This document shows, one piece after another, positions 14,869 to 23,333 of a stretch of DNA of 64,000 nt. The stretch is from Prevotella sp. P2-180. GTDB taxonomy: Bacteria > Bacteroidota > Bacteroidia > Bacteroidales > Bacteroidaceae. How positions within the stretch are numbered: the first letter of the stretch is position 1; each line of letters starts with the position of its first letter. The position numbers and the translations under genes were made by a program. The notes below the pieces were generated by a model. The model ran no database searches. It saw nothing but the letters and a program-made list of their open reading frames with translations, and had not been told where the DNA came from. The stretch lies in NCBI RefSeq assembly GCF_002251435.1, contig NZ_NPJI01000082.1:1-64000 (forward strand). Reading direction: 5' to 3'.

Positions 14869-16455
14869 ATGAAAAATTTTCACATTCACATCAGTTCATT
14901 GATTATTGTGGCTTTGGTGTTTATGTCGTCTTGCCAACACAAGCCTAATACCACGATAGCACAAGCATTGCTACTGGCAGGAGAACACCCGGATAGTGCC
15001 CTCGCACTCCTGAACAACATGCAGTTCAGTGAACTGGGCAAGTCTGAACAGGCAAAGTACGCTGTTGTGTACACAATGGCACAAGATAAGTCGGGGTTGG
15101 ATGTGGACGAAGATTCGCTACTTCGCATTGGATACAACTGGTATGAAAAGCATCCCGAAGATTCCCTTTATGCAAAATGCCAATACTATATGGGAAAATA
15201 CTATATGCTAAATGATAGCACGGAGTTTGCCATCCGTTGTCTATATCGCTCATATAAAGCGTCTGAAAAGATAGACGACATCCTTACGGAATGCCTTGCT
15301 TTGGAAAAACTTTCGAAAGTAGAGAAGATGACGGATGCCCAACAAGCTTTGCTTCATGCAAGAATGGCTATTGACAAATGTGAAAGAGATACGAGAACAT
15401 CACTTGCCAATAAGATTTACTTCAGGTTGAACCTATGTGAGGCCCTTGAGTTTGCTGATAGCTCTGCTATAGCCCTAAAAGAATGTAAAACAGCTTTGAG
15501 CTTGGCAGAAGAATTAGGCGACTCACTAGTTTTTGCTGATACCTATCAAGACATGTCGCGGTTCTTTCATGATGTAGGAATGTACCAAAAGGCACTTACT
15601 TGTGCAAAGGAAGCCTATTTATATAGGAAATCGATGTTTGATACTTCGAACGCCCTTGCCCTAGCAGATGCATATTGTGATGTTGATTCAACGCTACAGG
15701 CAAAAGAAATTCTTGCAAAGGTCAGTAAAGATTCTCATGCTAGCCGACACCTTATTTATTATATCAGATGTAAGGCGGCAATAAGAGAAGGACAAATACA
15801 ACCGGCTATTGTTTGCCTTGACTCGTCAAACTACTATTTAGACAAAATGTACTGTACAACCATGCAAGTCAAAAATGACTATTATGTCTCTGTTCTGCAA
15901 AAAGAAAAGGAAGAAGCAAGATTGCAAGGTGAGATTACATCGCAAAAAACTGCAACAGTATTGACGGTTGTACTGGCACTAATTGTTATCATTTTTGTAC
16001 TCTACATATATAATACCAATAAGAAGCAAGCAAAACAAAAGGCTGCAATGGCAGAACAGCTCCATGCGCAAGAACTCTCTCACCGAGATATTCAAATTTG
16101 CACTATGAGGAATTTTCTTCTAAAGAAAATTGATATAATGGAAAAGATAGAGTCAATGAGAAACGAGAAAGAGAAACACATACACATATCAGAAGATGAT
16201 TGGAATGAAATAGAAGTGTTTTTAGATAGCGTCGAGAATCTCTTTGTGTCAAGATTAAGAGCGCAGTTCTCGGGATTGACGAAGAAAGACCTACGACTGA
16301 TGATGCTGCTCCGTCTTAAAATGCCACAGAAGGCACTTGCACTAATCTATGGTATCAGCGAGAAAGCAATTAAGCAGAAACTATTTCTCTACAAGGCAAA
16401 AGTAGGCATAGAAAAAGAACAAAAATCTCTACGAGAATTCATGGAAAACTACTAA
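14869..16455 (+). CDS. TPR sensor-regulator with membrane helix and cytoplasmic HTH
   Basis: 528 residues. It begins with a lipoprotein-like signal (ALVFMSSC, cysteine 22), followed by about 320 residues of TPR-type helical repeats (AQALLLAGEHPDSALALLNN, YAKCQYYMGKYYMLNDSTEF), a membrane helix at about 363-385 (VLALIVIIFVLYIYN), a coiled coil and a C-terminal winged/LuxR-like HTH (LTKKDLRLMMLLRLKMPQKA, then GISEKAIKQKLFLYKAKVG). Bacteroidota encode many such periplasmic-TPR, cytoplasmic-HTH proteins thought to act as one-component membrane regulators. Target unknown; it is divergent from the efflux operon. Confidence 0.7.
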   Translation: MKNFHIHISSLIIVALVFMSSCQHKPNTTIAQALLLAGEHPDSALALLNNMQFSELGKSEQAKYAVVYTMAQDKSGLDVDEDSLLRIGYNWYEKHPEDSLYAKCQYYMGKYYMLNDSTEFAIRCLYRSYKASEKIDDILTECLALEKLSKVEKMTDAQQALLHARMAIDKCERDTRTSLANKIYFRLNLCEALEFADSSAIALKECKTALSLAEELGDSLVFADTYQDMSRFFHDVGMYQKALTCAKEAYLYRKSMFDTSNALALADAYCDVDSTLQAKEILAKVSKDSHASRHLIYYIRCKAAIREGQIQPAIVCLDSSNYYLDKMYCTTMQVKNDYYVSVLQKEKEEARLQGEITSQKTATVLTVVLALIVIIFVLYIYNTNKKQAKQKAAMAEQLHAQELSHRDIQICTMRNFLLKKIDIMEKIESMRNEKEKHIHISEDDWNEIEVFLDSVENLFVSRLRAQFSGLTKKDLRLMMLLRLKMPQKALALIYGISEKAIKQKLFLYKAKVGIEKEQKSLREFMENY

Positions 16456-16570
16456 AATCAGTAGCAAAACTTCAAATTTAGACCTATATTTTTCTGGGGA
16501 GGATATATAATACGTTGATTATCAGTAAATAATAAAAATGTTACAAAATTAAAGAATTAGACCCAATTTC

Positions 16571-16602
16571 TTTGCTGAGCGTTTGGAATTGACGTAACTT
16601 TG
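16571..16602 (+). promoter_or_regulatory. Promoter of the 16632 ORF
   Basis: -33 TTTG (16571-16574), 20-bp spacer, -7 TAACTTTG (16595-16602). Predicted start near 16609, so the ATG at 16632 is included in the transcript. Confidence 0.65.
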
Positions 16603-16631
16603 CACCGAATTTAACAACAAACGAAATCAGC

Positions 16632-17537
16632 ATGAAGAAAATTATCATTTTTACATTATTGTTGTTACTAACAACATTGCCCTCTACAGCAAAGGGCATA
16701 AAGACCCATATGGACGGGATGCGGCAACATGGTGGTGCACGCAGTGCTATTCCTTCAGTAAAATGGTTGACCAAGAGTCTGCATATGTTACATTATAAAA
16801 TTATGAAAATATATAGCATATTAAGTGTTATCTTAGTTACGTTATGCTTCTTTGCATGTAAGAGCAATAAAGAAAATGAGTATGAGCCTGAGTATGAGCC
16901 TCTGACTATAAAAAATTATGCAGAGGTATCCTTGGGTGATACGACAAATCTCATAATAACTGGTGGCAGTGGAAACATTATTGTTGAAGGAAACGACAAA
17001 GTGGACATTTCTACAGCTCAGAATGACAAACAGAAAATCACTCTTATCGGCAAGGAAATAGGTACTACTAACATCTTCGTACGAGATAAAATCACGAACG
17101 AGTCATGTAGCATTGAGGTAAATGTGATTTTCCCATTTCTTACGTTGAACTTTGAAAAGGAGGAAGGAAACCATCTCAATATAAGGTCAAATAGCTTATT
17201 CGTATTGGTTGCAAGTGAGGATAGCATATGTTACGCTTTTAGCTATAATAACATGCAGTTTAAATATAATGACATACCAATTATGAAAGGAATATACCAT
17301 ATATCTCAAAATGGAACCATGTTGTCTTTCGACTTAAAAGGAGGAAATAGTACCTTCGAACATACCTTTAAGTTAAAAAACGATAATGTTGCATACCTTC
17401 TGTCAAACATGTCAAGCATAAACAAGCTACCGAAAACCTATTTAACGGCAAGTTTTACAGACATAGAAACGGGCATTGACTTTCCGCATGTGTTCATAGG
17501 AAATAAAGTCTACAAGACTTTACCAAAAAGAGAGTAG
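16632..17537 (+). CDS. Lipoprotein with a second, upstream signal-like segment
   Basis: 301 residues from the first ATG, which follows a good promoter by 30 bp. The frame opens with one Sec-like signal (FTLLLLLTTLPSTAKG), a 35-residue linker (KTHMDGMRQHGGARSAIPSV), and then at residue 58 (ATG 16803) a complete lipoprotein signal (ILSVILVTLCFFAC, cysteine 19 of that start). The mature lipoprotein has an Ig-like beta segment (YAEVSLGDTTNLIITGGSGN) and no recognised family. The product is most likely made from 16803, with the upstream part a short ORF or remnant fused in frame. Both starts are possible. Confidence 0.55.
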   Translation: MKKIIIFTLLLLLTTLPSTAKGIKTHMDGMRQHGGARSAIPSVKWLTKSLHMLHYKIMKIYSILSVILVTLCFFACKSNKENEYEPEYEPLTIKNYAEVSLGDTTNLIITGGSGNIIVEGNDKVDISTAQNDKQKITLIGKEIGTTNIFVRDKITNESCSIEVNVIFPFLTLNFEKEEGNHLNIRSNSLFVLVASEDSICYAFSYNNMQFKYNDIPIMKGIYHISQNGTMLSFDLKGGNSTFEHTFKLKNDNVAYLLSNMSSINKLPKTYLTASFTDIETGIDFPHVFIGNKVYKTLPKRE

Positions 17538-17667
17538 AAGGTCGTATGATAGAACTTCTTTTTCGATAGCATTGTTTATGTCTGAAATAATTGCTACATA
17601 AGCAACATTATTGAATTAAATTCAGAAAATACGTATTTTTATTCGTTTGTTATCGCACAATCCAAAC

Positions 17668-17701
17668 GACATGAAACAGTGGCACGCCACCATTTCATGT
17701 C
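17668..17701. terminator. Bidirectional hairpin between convergent genes
   Basis: Two-tier hairpin: gacatgaaa / tttcatgtc outside and gtggc / gccac inside, separated by symmetric ca bulges, with a 2-nt loop. It lies in the 320-bp gap between the lipoprotein (ends 17537) and the AAA_14 gene (ends 17858). Without a T run, terminator function is inferred from position. Nothing else supportable was seen in this gap. Confidence 0.5.
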
Positions 17702-17857
17702 TCAGTACCATTTTGTTTGCATACTCCACCGCAAGAAAGAAGTCATTGATGTAAACCCCAACGACCACTTTCATGCTTGGCTACACAGCCTTTGTCACAC
17801 TTGTGACATAACGGATATGTTGTTTAAAGCATTGTTCTCTTGGATATCCCTCCTATT

Positions 17858-19213
17858 CTATGATATCAATCCATTTATGTCGATTTTGTATATTAATGCT
17901 TGGGGAGATTTAACTTTTGATATGAACATCAACATATATATAGGCAGATATATGATGCGGTCGGCTACACGGAGATTGTCATTACACAATACGAAAGCCT
18001 GGTTTATGTTGTATTCTGATGTGTTCAATACATTGCGCAAGGCATTGTGTCGTTCGTATGCCTTGCCTGACTTTACTTCTACAGGTATAATCCCTGTATC
18101 ATTCTCCAACAGAAAATCAAGTTCGCCTTGCTTCTTGCTGTTGAAATAATACAGAGGATAGCCATGGGCATGTAACTCTTGCGCCACCACATTCTCATAG
18201 ATGGCACCGTAATTGATATTGACATTTCCCTGTAATATCTGAAGCTGTATCCCATCAGCATATTGACAGGCAAGAAGCCCTACGTCATTCTGGAATAGCT
18301 TAAACAGATTTCTCTGTTCGCTGAGTTTCAGCGGTAAACATGGTTCGGAGACATTATATGTGGGCAAAGCCATATCAGCATCTTTCAGCCAAAGGAAGTC
18401 ATTCTCGTGCCGTGAAAATGTTTTGTGTTCATTCAGCCTTTTGAGAATGAAACGTTTGTTCTTGGCATTTAGTTCTGACGGGATAAGTTCGAAAATCTCA
18501 TTGATATATAATTTTTGAATGGAGTCGTATCTACTGATATCACGCTTGTAAAGTGTCAGGATGTCTTGTTGCTCTTGAAATACACGCTGCATATTGTTGG
18601 TGTCTATGTATGCCTGCACTGCTGCCGGCATTCCTCCCACGATAAGATAGAGATGAAACAATTGCATCATCTTGTCGTGGATAAATCCATCCACTGGCTT
18701 ATGGTTTTCCCAACATTCACGTATGGAGTCAATAATTCGGTCACTTATTCCTACTGCACGTATGAACTCCTCGAAGTCAAGCGGAAATAGTTGGTATTCT
18801 GACATATAACCAACTGGTACGGAACGAATGTCCTTTAGCTCAACGCCAAGCAGTGAACCGCTGAGGGCATATTTGTAACTGCCATCATCTACAAGCGCTT
18901 TCACCCATGTCATAACGTCCGCACACTCTTGCACCTCATCAAAGAACACAAGAGTCTTGCCTAACTCCAAATTTACATTTGAATATGCCGAAAGACGTAT
19001 CAGCAAGTCCTTGACATCTCTTGTACCCTTAAACAATGCCATACTGTCTGGTTGAAGCAGGAAGTTCACTTCCACAAGGTTAAGACCATTATTCTTGGCA
19101 TATTTTCGGATAGCATACGTCTTGCCCGACTGTCGTGCGCCAGTCAGGAATAGAGCCTTTCGTGAGCTTTTGAAATGCTCCTCAATAACAGTGTCAATCT
19201 TTCTTTTTATCAT
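17858..19213 (-). CDS. ATPase with AAA_14 and DUF4143 domains
   Basis: 451 residues. Walker A GARQSGKT (25-32) and Walker B LVFFDEVQEC place the N-terminal 170 residues in the AAA_14 family. The C-terminal part (about 210-420) is DUF4143, with a restriction-endonuclease-like core visible in NSKKQGELDFLLE and IIPVEVKSGK. These proteins are abundant in Bacteroidota and archaea and have no settled function. A promoter (19311-19340), direct repeats and a 12-codon ORF overlapping the ATG precede the gene. Confidence 0.85.
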   Translation of the reverse strand: MIKRKIDTVIEEHFKSSRKALFLTGARQSGKTYAIRKYAKNNGLNLVEVNFLLQPDSMALFKGTRDVKDLLIRLSAYSNVNLELGKTLVFFDEVQECADVMTWVKALVDDGSYKYALSGSLLGVELKDIRSVPVGYMSEYQLFPLDFEEFIRAVGISDRIIDSIRECWENHKPVDGFIHDKMMQLFHLYLIVGGMPAAVQAYIDTNNMQRVFQEQQDILTLYKRDISRYDSIQKLYINEIFELIPSELNAKNKRFILKRLNEHKTFSRHENDFLWLKDADMALPTYNVSEPCLPLKLSEQRNLFKLFQNDVGLLACQYADGIQLQILQGNVNINYGAIYENVVAQELHAHGYPLYYFNSKKQGELDFLLENDTGIIPVEVKSGKAYERHNALRNVLNTSEYNINQAFVLCNDNLRVADRIIYLPIYMLMFISKVKSPQALIYKIDINGLIS

Positions 19214-19248
19214 ACAAATGTAACTTTTTCAAGGTATTTTACCCTCAT
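19210..19248 (-). CDS. Possible 12-residue leader peptide
   Basis: ATG at 19248 encodes MRVKYLEKVTFV and its TGA overlaps the ATG of the AAA_14 gene (ATGA at 19210-19213). The sequence is one copy of the direct repeat in this leader; the previous copy in the same frame reads VKYLGKVT then stop. Coupled translation would make access to the ATPase start depend on reading this peptide. Seen in sequence; translation is not shown. Confidence 0.4.
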   Translation of the reverse strand: MRVKYLEKVTFV

Positions 19249-19304
19249 TTATGTAACTTTTCCAAGGTATTTTACCCCTGTTTGTGTAACTTTTCCAAGT
19301 TTTT
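19220..19304 (-). repeat. Direct repeats in the 5' leader of the AAA_14 gene
   Basis: Units of about 40 bp with the core ccttggaaaagttaca (minus strand) occur two and a half times between the predicted transcription start and the ATG. All copies are in the same reading frame. Confidence 0.7.
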
Positions 19305-19310
19305 CTGCTG

Positions 19311-19340
19311 CAAAGATAAGGTTTTCCCTTGAATAATCAA
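19311..19340 (-). promoter_or_regulatory. Promoter of the AAA_14 gene
   Basis: Minus strand -33 TTG (19338-19340), 19-bp spacer, -7 TATCTTTG (19311-19318). The start near 19304 places the repeats and the small ORF inside the 5' leader. Confidence 0.65.
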
Positions 19341-19429
19341 TAAAAATAATGAGTAAATCATTCATTATTTACATATCTTTAACGGACATAATTTTTGAAG
19401 TGGTCTTCTGTTGTCTTTTTTGTCGAAAA

Positions 19430-20617
19430 TTACATTGGCAACTGCAAGGTGAAGACGGTTTGCTTAAGAGGTGTGGATGACACTGTGATGGAGCCGCCGT
19501 GAAGTGAGGCTATTTGGCGGCAGACACTTAGGCCGATGCCTGAGCCACTGGGCTTTGTGGTGAAGAAGGGGACGAAGATGCGTTCGAGCACTTCGGGCAT
19601 AATACCGCAACCATTGTCCTCAACATTAATTGTGATAATGTGTTGAGGCTTTTCCGCTCTTGCTGAAATGGAGATGTTTTTGTCCTCGATATCCCTTACC
19701 GCTTCTTCAGCATTTTTCAATAGATTGATGAGCACTTGCTCAATCTGACTGCGGTCGATGCGTAGAATTTGTTCTGTGTCTTGAATGTAGAAGTGGAAGA
19801 AAGGGGCAGGGAATAATTGCTGGAGGTCGGTGATAAGCTCTCCGAGCTTTACGTCGGTATATTGTGGAGAGGAGATATATTGCAGTTTGCGGTAGTTTTC
19901 CACGAAGTGCAGAAGTCCGCTGCTTCGCCTGTTTATTGCCTGCAATGCCTGCGTGATGTCGTCTTGGGATAATGACTCGTCTTTCATACCCTCAGTGAGT
20001 GTGTCGCTCAACGAGATTATTGGCGTAAGGGAGTTCATTATCTCGTGGGTGAGCACTCTTACAAGTTGTTGTTGTGCCTCGCTTTCGCTCCTCTGCACCA
20101 CATAGTGAATGTTTTGCAAGGAATAAAGTTTATAATAGAATCCTTTGTCAAAGAAATTGGTAGTGGTTATTGAGTATTCTCTTTCCACTACATCATTCCC
20201 GTTTCTTACTCTAAGCCTTGCCATTTTCTTGGCTCCCGCACGTAATTCGAGCATCATTTGCGGCAAACTGCTGTTGACAGGCGCAAGGTCGGTGATGTCA
20301 TATATCCTAAATCCGCAGAGACTGTTGATGGCAGTGCGGTTCATCCAATGTATATGTCCTTTGTCGTCAGTCACTATGAGGCAGTCGCCCACGGTATTGA
20401 GCAATGTGTCGAAATATTGGTATTGCGATTCCTGTTTTAGTGTCTTCTCCCTGAACTCATTCACCACGGCATTGATTTCCTCGGCAAGCAGACGCTCTTC
20501 TCCCTGCAGTTTGTCGAGAGCAAAATGCAAGGTGAAGTCGCGCATTCGGATGGCATGTATCATCTGTCTGAGGCGACGTATGCTTTTGTTGTAAAACGGA
20601 TTCAAGTGTAAGAACAT
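19430..20617 (-). CDS. Cytosolic histidine kinase (NtrB-like, PAS domain)
   Basis: 395 residues with no convincing membrane helix. A PAS-like domain lies at about 68-175 (FDTLLNTVGDCLIVTDDKGH), the H-box at H191 (VLTHEIMNSLTPI), the N-box in VLINLLKNAEEAV, G1 in DNGCGIMP, F-box FVPFFTTK and G2 GSGIGLSV. The gene starts 3 bp after the NtrC-type regulator, so the pair is co-expressed. It should phosphorylate that regulator in response to an unknown intracellular or membrane-proximal cue. Confidence 0.88.
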   Translation of the reverse strand: MFLHLNPFYNKSIRRLRQMIHAIRMRDFTLHFALDKLQGEERLLAEEINAVVNEFREKTLKQESQYQYFDTLLNTVGDCLIVTDDKGHIHWMNRTAINSLCGFRIYDITDLAPVNSSLPQMMLELRAGAKKMARLRVRNGNDVVEREYSITTTNFFDKGFYYKLYSLQNIHYVVQRSESEAQQQLVRVLTHEIMNSLTPIISLSDTLTEGMKDESLSQDDITQALQAINRRSSGLLHFVENYRKLQYISSPQYTDVKLGELITDLQQLFPAPFFHFYIQDTEQILRIDRSQIEQVLINLLKNAEEAVRDIEDKNISISARAEKPQHIITINVEDNGCGIMPEVLERIFVPFFTTKPSGSGIGLSVCRQIASLHGGSITVSSTPLKQTVFTLQLPM

Positions 20618-20620
20618 AAA

Positions 20621-21997
20621 TTAGATTCCAAGTTTGTCAATCTTGCGATATAATGCGAATCGGGTGATACCGAGCAGTTCGGCTGCCTGTGTGAGATTGC
20701 CGTTGCTCATTGACACTGCACGCTTGATGGCATTTCTCTCCAGTTCCTCAAGGTTGAGAGACATCTGGGTTTCAGTCGTTTCCCCGTTATTAGGAGATTG
20801 TAAATCATGAGTGATCTGAATGTCAGAAGCAGACAGTGTAGAGGAATTGCTGAGCACTATGGAACGCTCGATGCAGTGTTGCAGTTCGCGCACGTTTCCA
20901 GGCCAAGAGTGTTTGAGCAACTTTGCTCGTGCGTCATACGACAATCCTACACCTGACCTGTCATATCTCATGGCAAAGATACTGAGAAAATGTTCTGCCA
21001 AGAGGATAATGTCCTCACCACGATCGCGCAATGGAGGGATATGTAGTTCGATGGTGTTGATGCGGTAGAATAGATCCTGACGGAATGTTCCTTCGCTTAT
21101 CCTTGCCGCAAGGTTGGCATTGGTGGCAGATACGATTCTTAAATCCACTTTCTTTGTCTTTGATGCACCAATACGTGATGTCTCCTTTTTCTCAATCACA
21201 GTGAGCAATTTCTGTTGCATTTGCATTGAGAGATTACCAATCTCGTCAAGAAACAGCGTTCCGCCGTCAGCCTGTTCCACACGTCCTTCCTTGGCATTGC
21301 GTGCATCTGTGAAGGCACCCTTCTCATGTCCGAAAAGTTCGCTTTCGAATAGAGTTTCGGGAATACATCCAAGGTCGATATTCACAAACGGTTTGTCTGA
21401 CCTTTGCGACAACTGATGTATGGCATGAGCCACTACATCCTTGCCGGCTCCGTTCTCGCCGGTGATGAGTACATTGGCATCCGTAGCCGCCACTCTTTTT
21501 ATTTGCTCTTTCAGTTGGCGCATCGCGTTACACTCGCCGATAAGGTTGGGGAATGAGATTTGCTTTTCAGATACTTTGCCCTCAAGAGAGCGTGATTGCC
21601 TGAGTTCGATGGCACTCCTCACAGTGTCGAGCAGTTTCTTTCTATCCCATGGCTTTGGTATGAAATCCACCGCACCGGCCTTGATGGCTCTTACCGCCTT
21701 TTCGGTATCGACGTAAGCGGTGATGAACAGCACCACGCTCCTTGGGTCGTGCTCCAATATGCGTGCGAGCCATTCATATCCCTCCTCGCCGCTGATGGCA
21801 TCGCGATGGAAGTTCATGTCGAGTATGATGACATCGGGATGGTACGAATCCATAAACTCGACGATACGCTCAGGATTGGCTGTCACTCTCACTGCCTCCA
21901 CGTATGGCTTGAGCAGCATGTTGAGCGACAGAAGCACATCCTCGTTGTCGTCCACGACGAGTATTCTTCCTTTGGGACATTCTATAGTATTCATCAC
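20621..21997 (-). CDS. NtrC-class sigma-54-dependent response regulator
   Basis: 458 residues: receiver domain (acidic pair DD16-17, phosphoacceptor D60 in IILDMN), AAA+ domain with Walker A GENGAGKD (180-187), the sigma-54 contact loop GAFTDA (227-232), Walker B GGTLFLDE (245-252), and a C-terminal Fis-type HTH (NLTQAAELLGITRFALYRKI). It should activate an RpoN promoter, and the only exact one I found in the window is that of the efflux operon at 14347. Related two-component pairs beside TolC/HlyD/MacB operons are common in Bacteroidota. Confidence 0.9.
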   Translation of the reverse strand: MMNTIECPKGRILVVDDNEDVLLSLNMLLKPYVEAVRVTANPERIVEFMDSYHPDVIILDMNFHRDAISGEEGYEWLARILEHDPRSVVLFITAYVDTEKAVRAIKAGAVDFIPKPWDRKKLLDTVRSAIELRQSRSLEGKVSEKQISFPNLIGECNAMRQLKEQIKRVAATDANVLITGENGAGKDVVAHAIHQLSQRSDKPFVNIDLGCIPETLFESELFGHEKGAFTDARNAKEGRVEQADGGTLFLDEIGNLSMQMQQKLLTVIEKKETSRIGASKTKKVDLRIVSATNANLAARISEGTFRQDLFYRINTIELHIPPLRDRGEDIILLAEHFLSIFAMRYDRSGVGLSYDARAKLLKHSWPGNVRELQHCIERSIVLSNSSTLSASDIQITHDLQSPNNGETTETQMSLNLEELERNAIKRAVSMSNGNLTQAAELLGITRFALYRKIDKLGI

Positions 21998-22034
21998 TAT
22001 GACTAATATATTTTATAATGTATTTACACTCTTA

Positions 22035-22970
22035 TTATCTCAGCATAATCATCCTTTCGAGAATCAAGCGCTTGAAGCGGCGCTTCATATCGTCGGGCAA
22101 GAAAGAGGCGTTGATGAGGTCTATCCATTTGGGGAACGCGCGACGGAACTTCTTTGCCATATTGTCAATCACTTTCTCGCTCAGCCCTGATAGCAACATG
22201 GCCTTCACAAAGTCATTTCGGCGCAGCTTGCGCTTCTTGCCGTTTAGTGTGAGGGCGAGTTCCTCTGGGTCGTCGGGGATGACGAGCGTTGTCGAAAGCA
22301 GATCGTAGGCGGGAGTGAGTGTATAGCCCCTGCCGGTGTTATAGAGCGAGAAGTTCTTGAGGTGCATGTCTGAGTTGCCTGTCAACCACGAGAACACCAC
22401 CACTTCCCAGTAGTTCACGATGTCGAGTTGCGGTACGGAAGAGTATCTGCTTATCACCTTCGCTATCTGTTCATACGACCCCTTGTATTTATATTCCGTC
22501 AACCTTTCCGACAGCTGGCACATGTCCTCCATGGCCACCTTGCCGCCGTCAGGAGTCCGGTCGATGCGTCTGGTGATATAGCACAGTTCGCCATCGGCAA
22601 AACGTATCATGCCGTGTGGTACCACTGCAATGCGTGCCGCCTCGGCAAGGTGCATCGTGAGGTCTTCTATCTCAGGCAGGCAGCGATAGCGGTCGGTTTG
22701 CGGTTTGAGTATAAACCGTCCCCAAAGGCCCACGATGGTGAAACGGTCGGGTTCGTTCTTTCCGCCGCGGTTGACGTCGAGCGACAGTTTTGCCTGCACA
22801 CCAGTAAGTGTGGTCTGGCTGCGCACCACCTGTTTGGCGAGCTCTCCGATGTCGTCTCTCACGTAAGGCAACTGCGGCGGTGTGCTCACTCCAAAGAGTT
22901 TTCGCGAGCATGCGGGGTGGTAGTCCCTTTGTCCTTCCCTCAATTCCTTATAACAATACAGGCATTTCAT
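22035..22970 (-). CDS. HipA kinase domain protein (HipT-like, split HipA)
   Basis: 311 residues from the ATG at 22970, which overlaps the stop of the preceding gene (ATGA); the longer frame from 23090 runs inside that gene and is rejected. It has an N-terminal CxxC..H..C patch (MKCLYCYKELREGQRDYHPA), a possible zinc knuckle, then the HipA kinase fold with TGVQAKLSLDV, catalytic loop NSDMHLKNFS and metal-binding TPAYDLLST. HipA/HipT kinases phosphorylate aminoacyl-tRNA synthetases and halt growth. In hipBST systems the N-terminal part is a separate HipS, as here. Confidence 0.85.
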   Translation of the reverse strand: MKCLYCYKELREGQRDYHPACSRKLFGVSTPPQLPYVRDDIGELAKQVVRSQTTLTGVQAKLSLDVNRGGKNEPDRFTIVGLWGRFILKPQTDRYRCLPEIEDLTMHLAEAARIAVVPHGMIRFADGELCYITRRIDRTPDGGKVAMEDMCQLSERLTEYKYKGSYEQIAKVISRYSSVPQLDIVNYWEVVVFSWLTGNSDMHLKNFSLYNTGRGYTLTPAYDLLSTTLVIPDDPEELALTLNGKKRKLRRNDFVKAMLLSGLSEKVIDNMAKKFRRAFPKWIDLINASFLPDDMKRRFKRLILERMIMLR

Positions 22971-23290
22971 TCCTCTTCCTCCGATATTACGCTCACCGCC
23001 CCGATGCAATCCTTGCAGCATGCAAGTAATAGCGACATACGGTCGCGCTGATTGATTTTCCAGTTGTTTTCGGCAATGTTCAGAAGCCATCCCTCGGGAA
23101 TCAGTCCGTCGAAGAACGGAAACAGCACCTTATCCCTATACTCCTCTCTACGCAGAGGAATAGTGAGGCTTATTGCCTCGGCTCCCTCTGAGTCGAGATA
23201 CTGGTCGAGATAACGGAAAGAAAATCCGTTCTCGTCTTCCGTCAGCACTCCAGCTTCCCTGTCGTGCATATATATCTTAGCTTTCTTCAT
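22967..23290 (-). CDS. HipA N-terminal domain protein (HipS-like)
   Basis: 107 residues matching the HipA N-terminal subdomain: MKKAKIYMHDREAGVLTEDE, then FRYLDQYLDSEGAEAISLTI, PLRREEYRDKVLFPFFDGLI and PEGWLL. In enteropathogenic E. coli HipBST the equivalent small protein HipS is the antitoxin of the HipT kinase. The ATG lies within a 7-bp tandem repeat (23285-23333) and the stop overlaps the kinase gene start. Confidence 0.82.
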   Translation of the reverse strand: MKKAKIYMHDREAGVLTEDENGFSFRYLDQYLDSEGAEAISLTIPLRREEYRDKVLFPFFDGLIPEGWLLNIAENNWKINQRDRMSLLLACCKDCIGAVSVISEEEE

Positions 23291-23333
23291 TCTTCACTCT
23301 TCATTCTTCACTCTTCATTCTTCATTCTTCATT
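23285..23333 (-). repeat. 7-bp tandem repeat across the hipB/HipS junction
   Basis: Seven units of CTTCA(T/C)T on the plus strand, A(A/G)TGAAG on the minus. It covers the end of the hipB-like gene (stop 23315-23317), the 24-bp spacer and the start codon of the HipS-like gene (23288-23290). Confidence 0.85.

Noticed and set aside
17679..18149. Plus-strand 156-codon ORF
   Set aside because: Its 3' two thirds are antisense to the end of the DUF4143 gene. The first part (17700-17857) reads somewhat protein-like but has no promoter or recognised family.
19220..19304. Leader repeats of the AAA_14 gene as a small CRISPR
   Set aside because: Only 2.5 copies, spacing about 20 bp, similar spacers and a shared reading frame; they are better explained as leader repeats.
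22971..23090. Extension of the HipA kinase gene to 23090
   Set aside because: The extra 40 residues are an out-of-frame reading of the HipS-like gene; the ATG at 22970 overlapping the HipS stop is the natural start.
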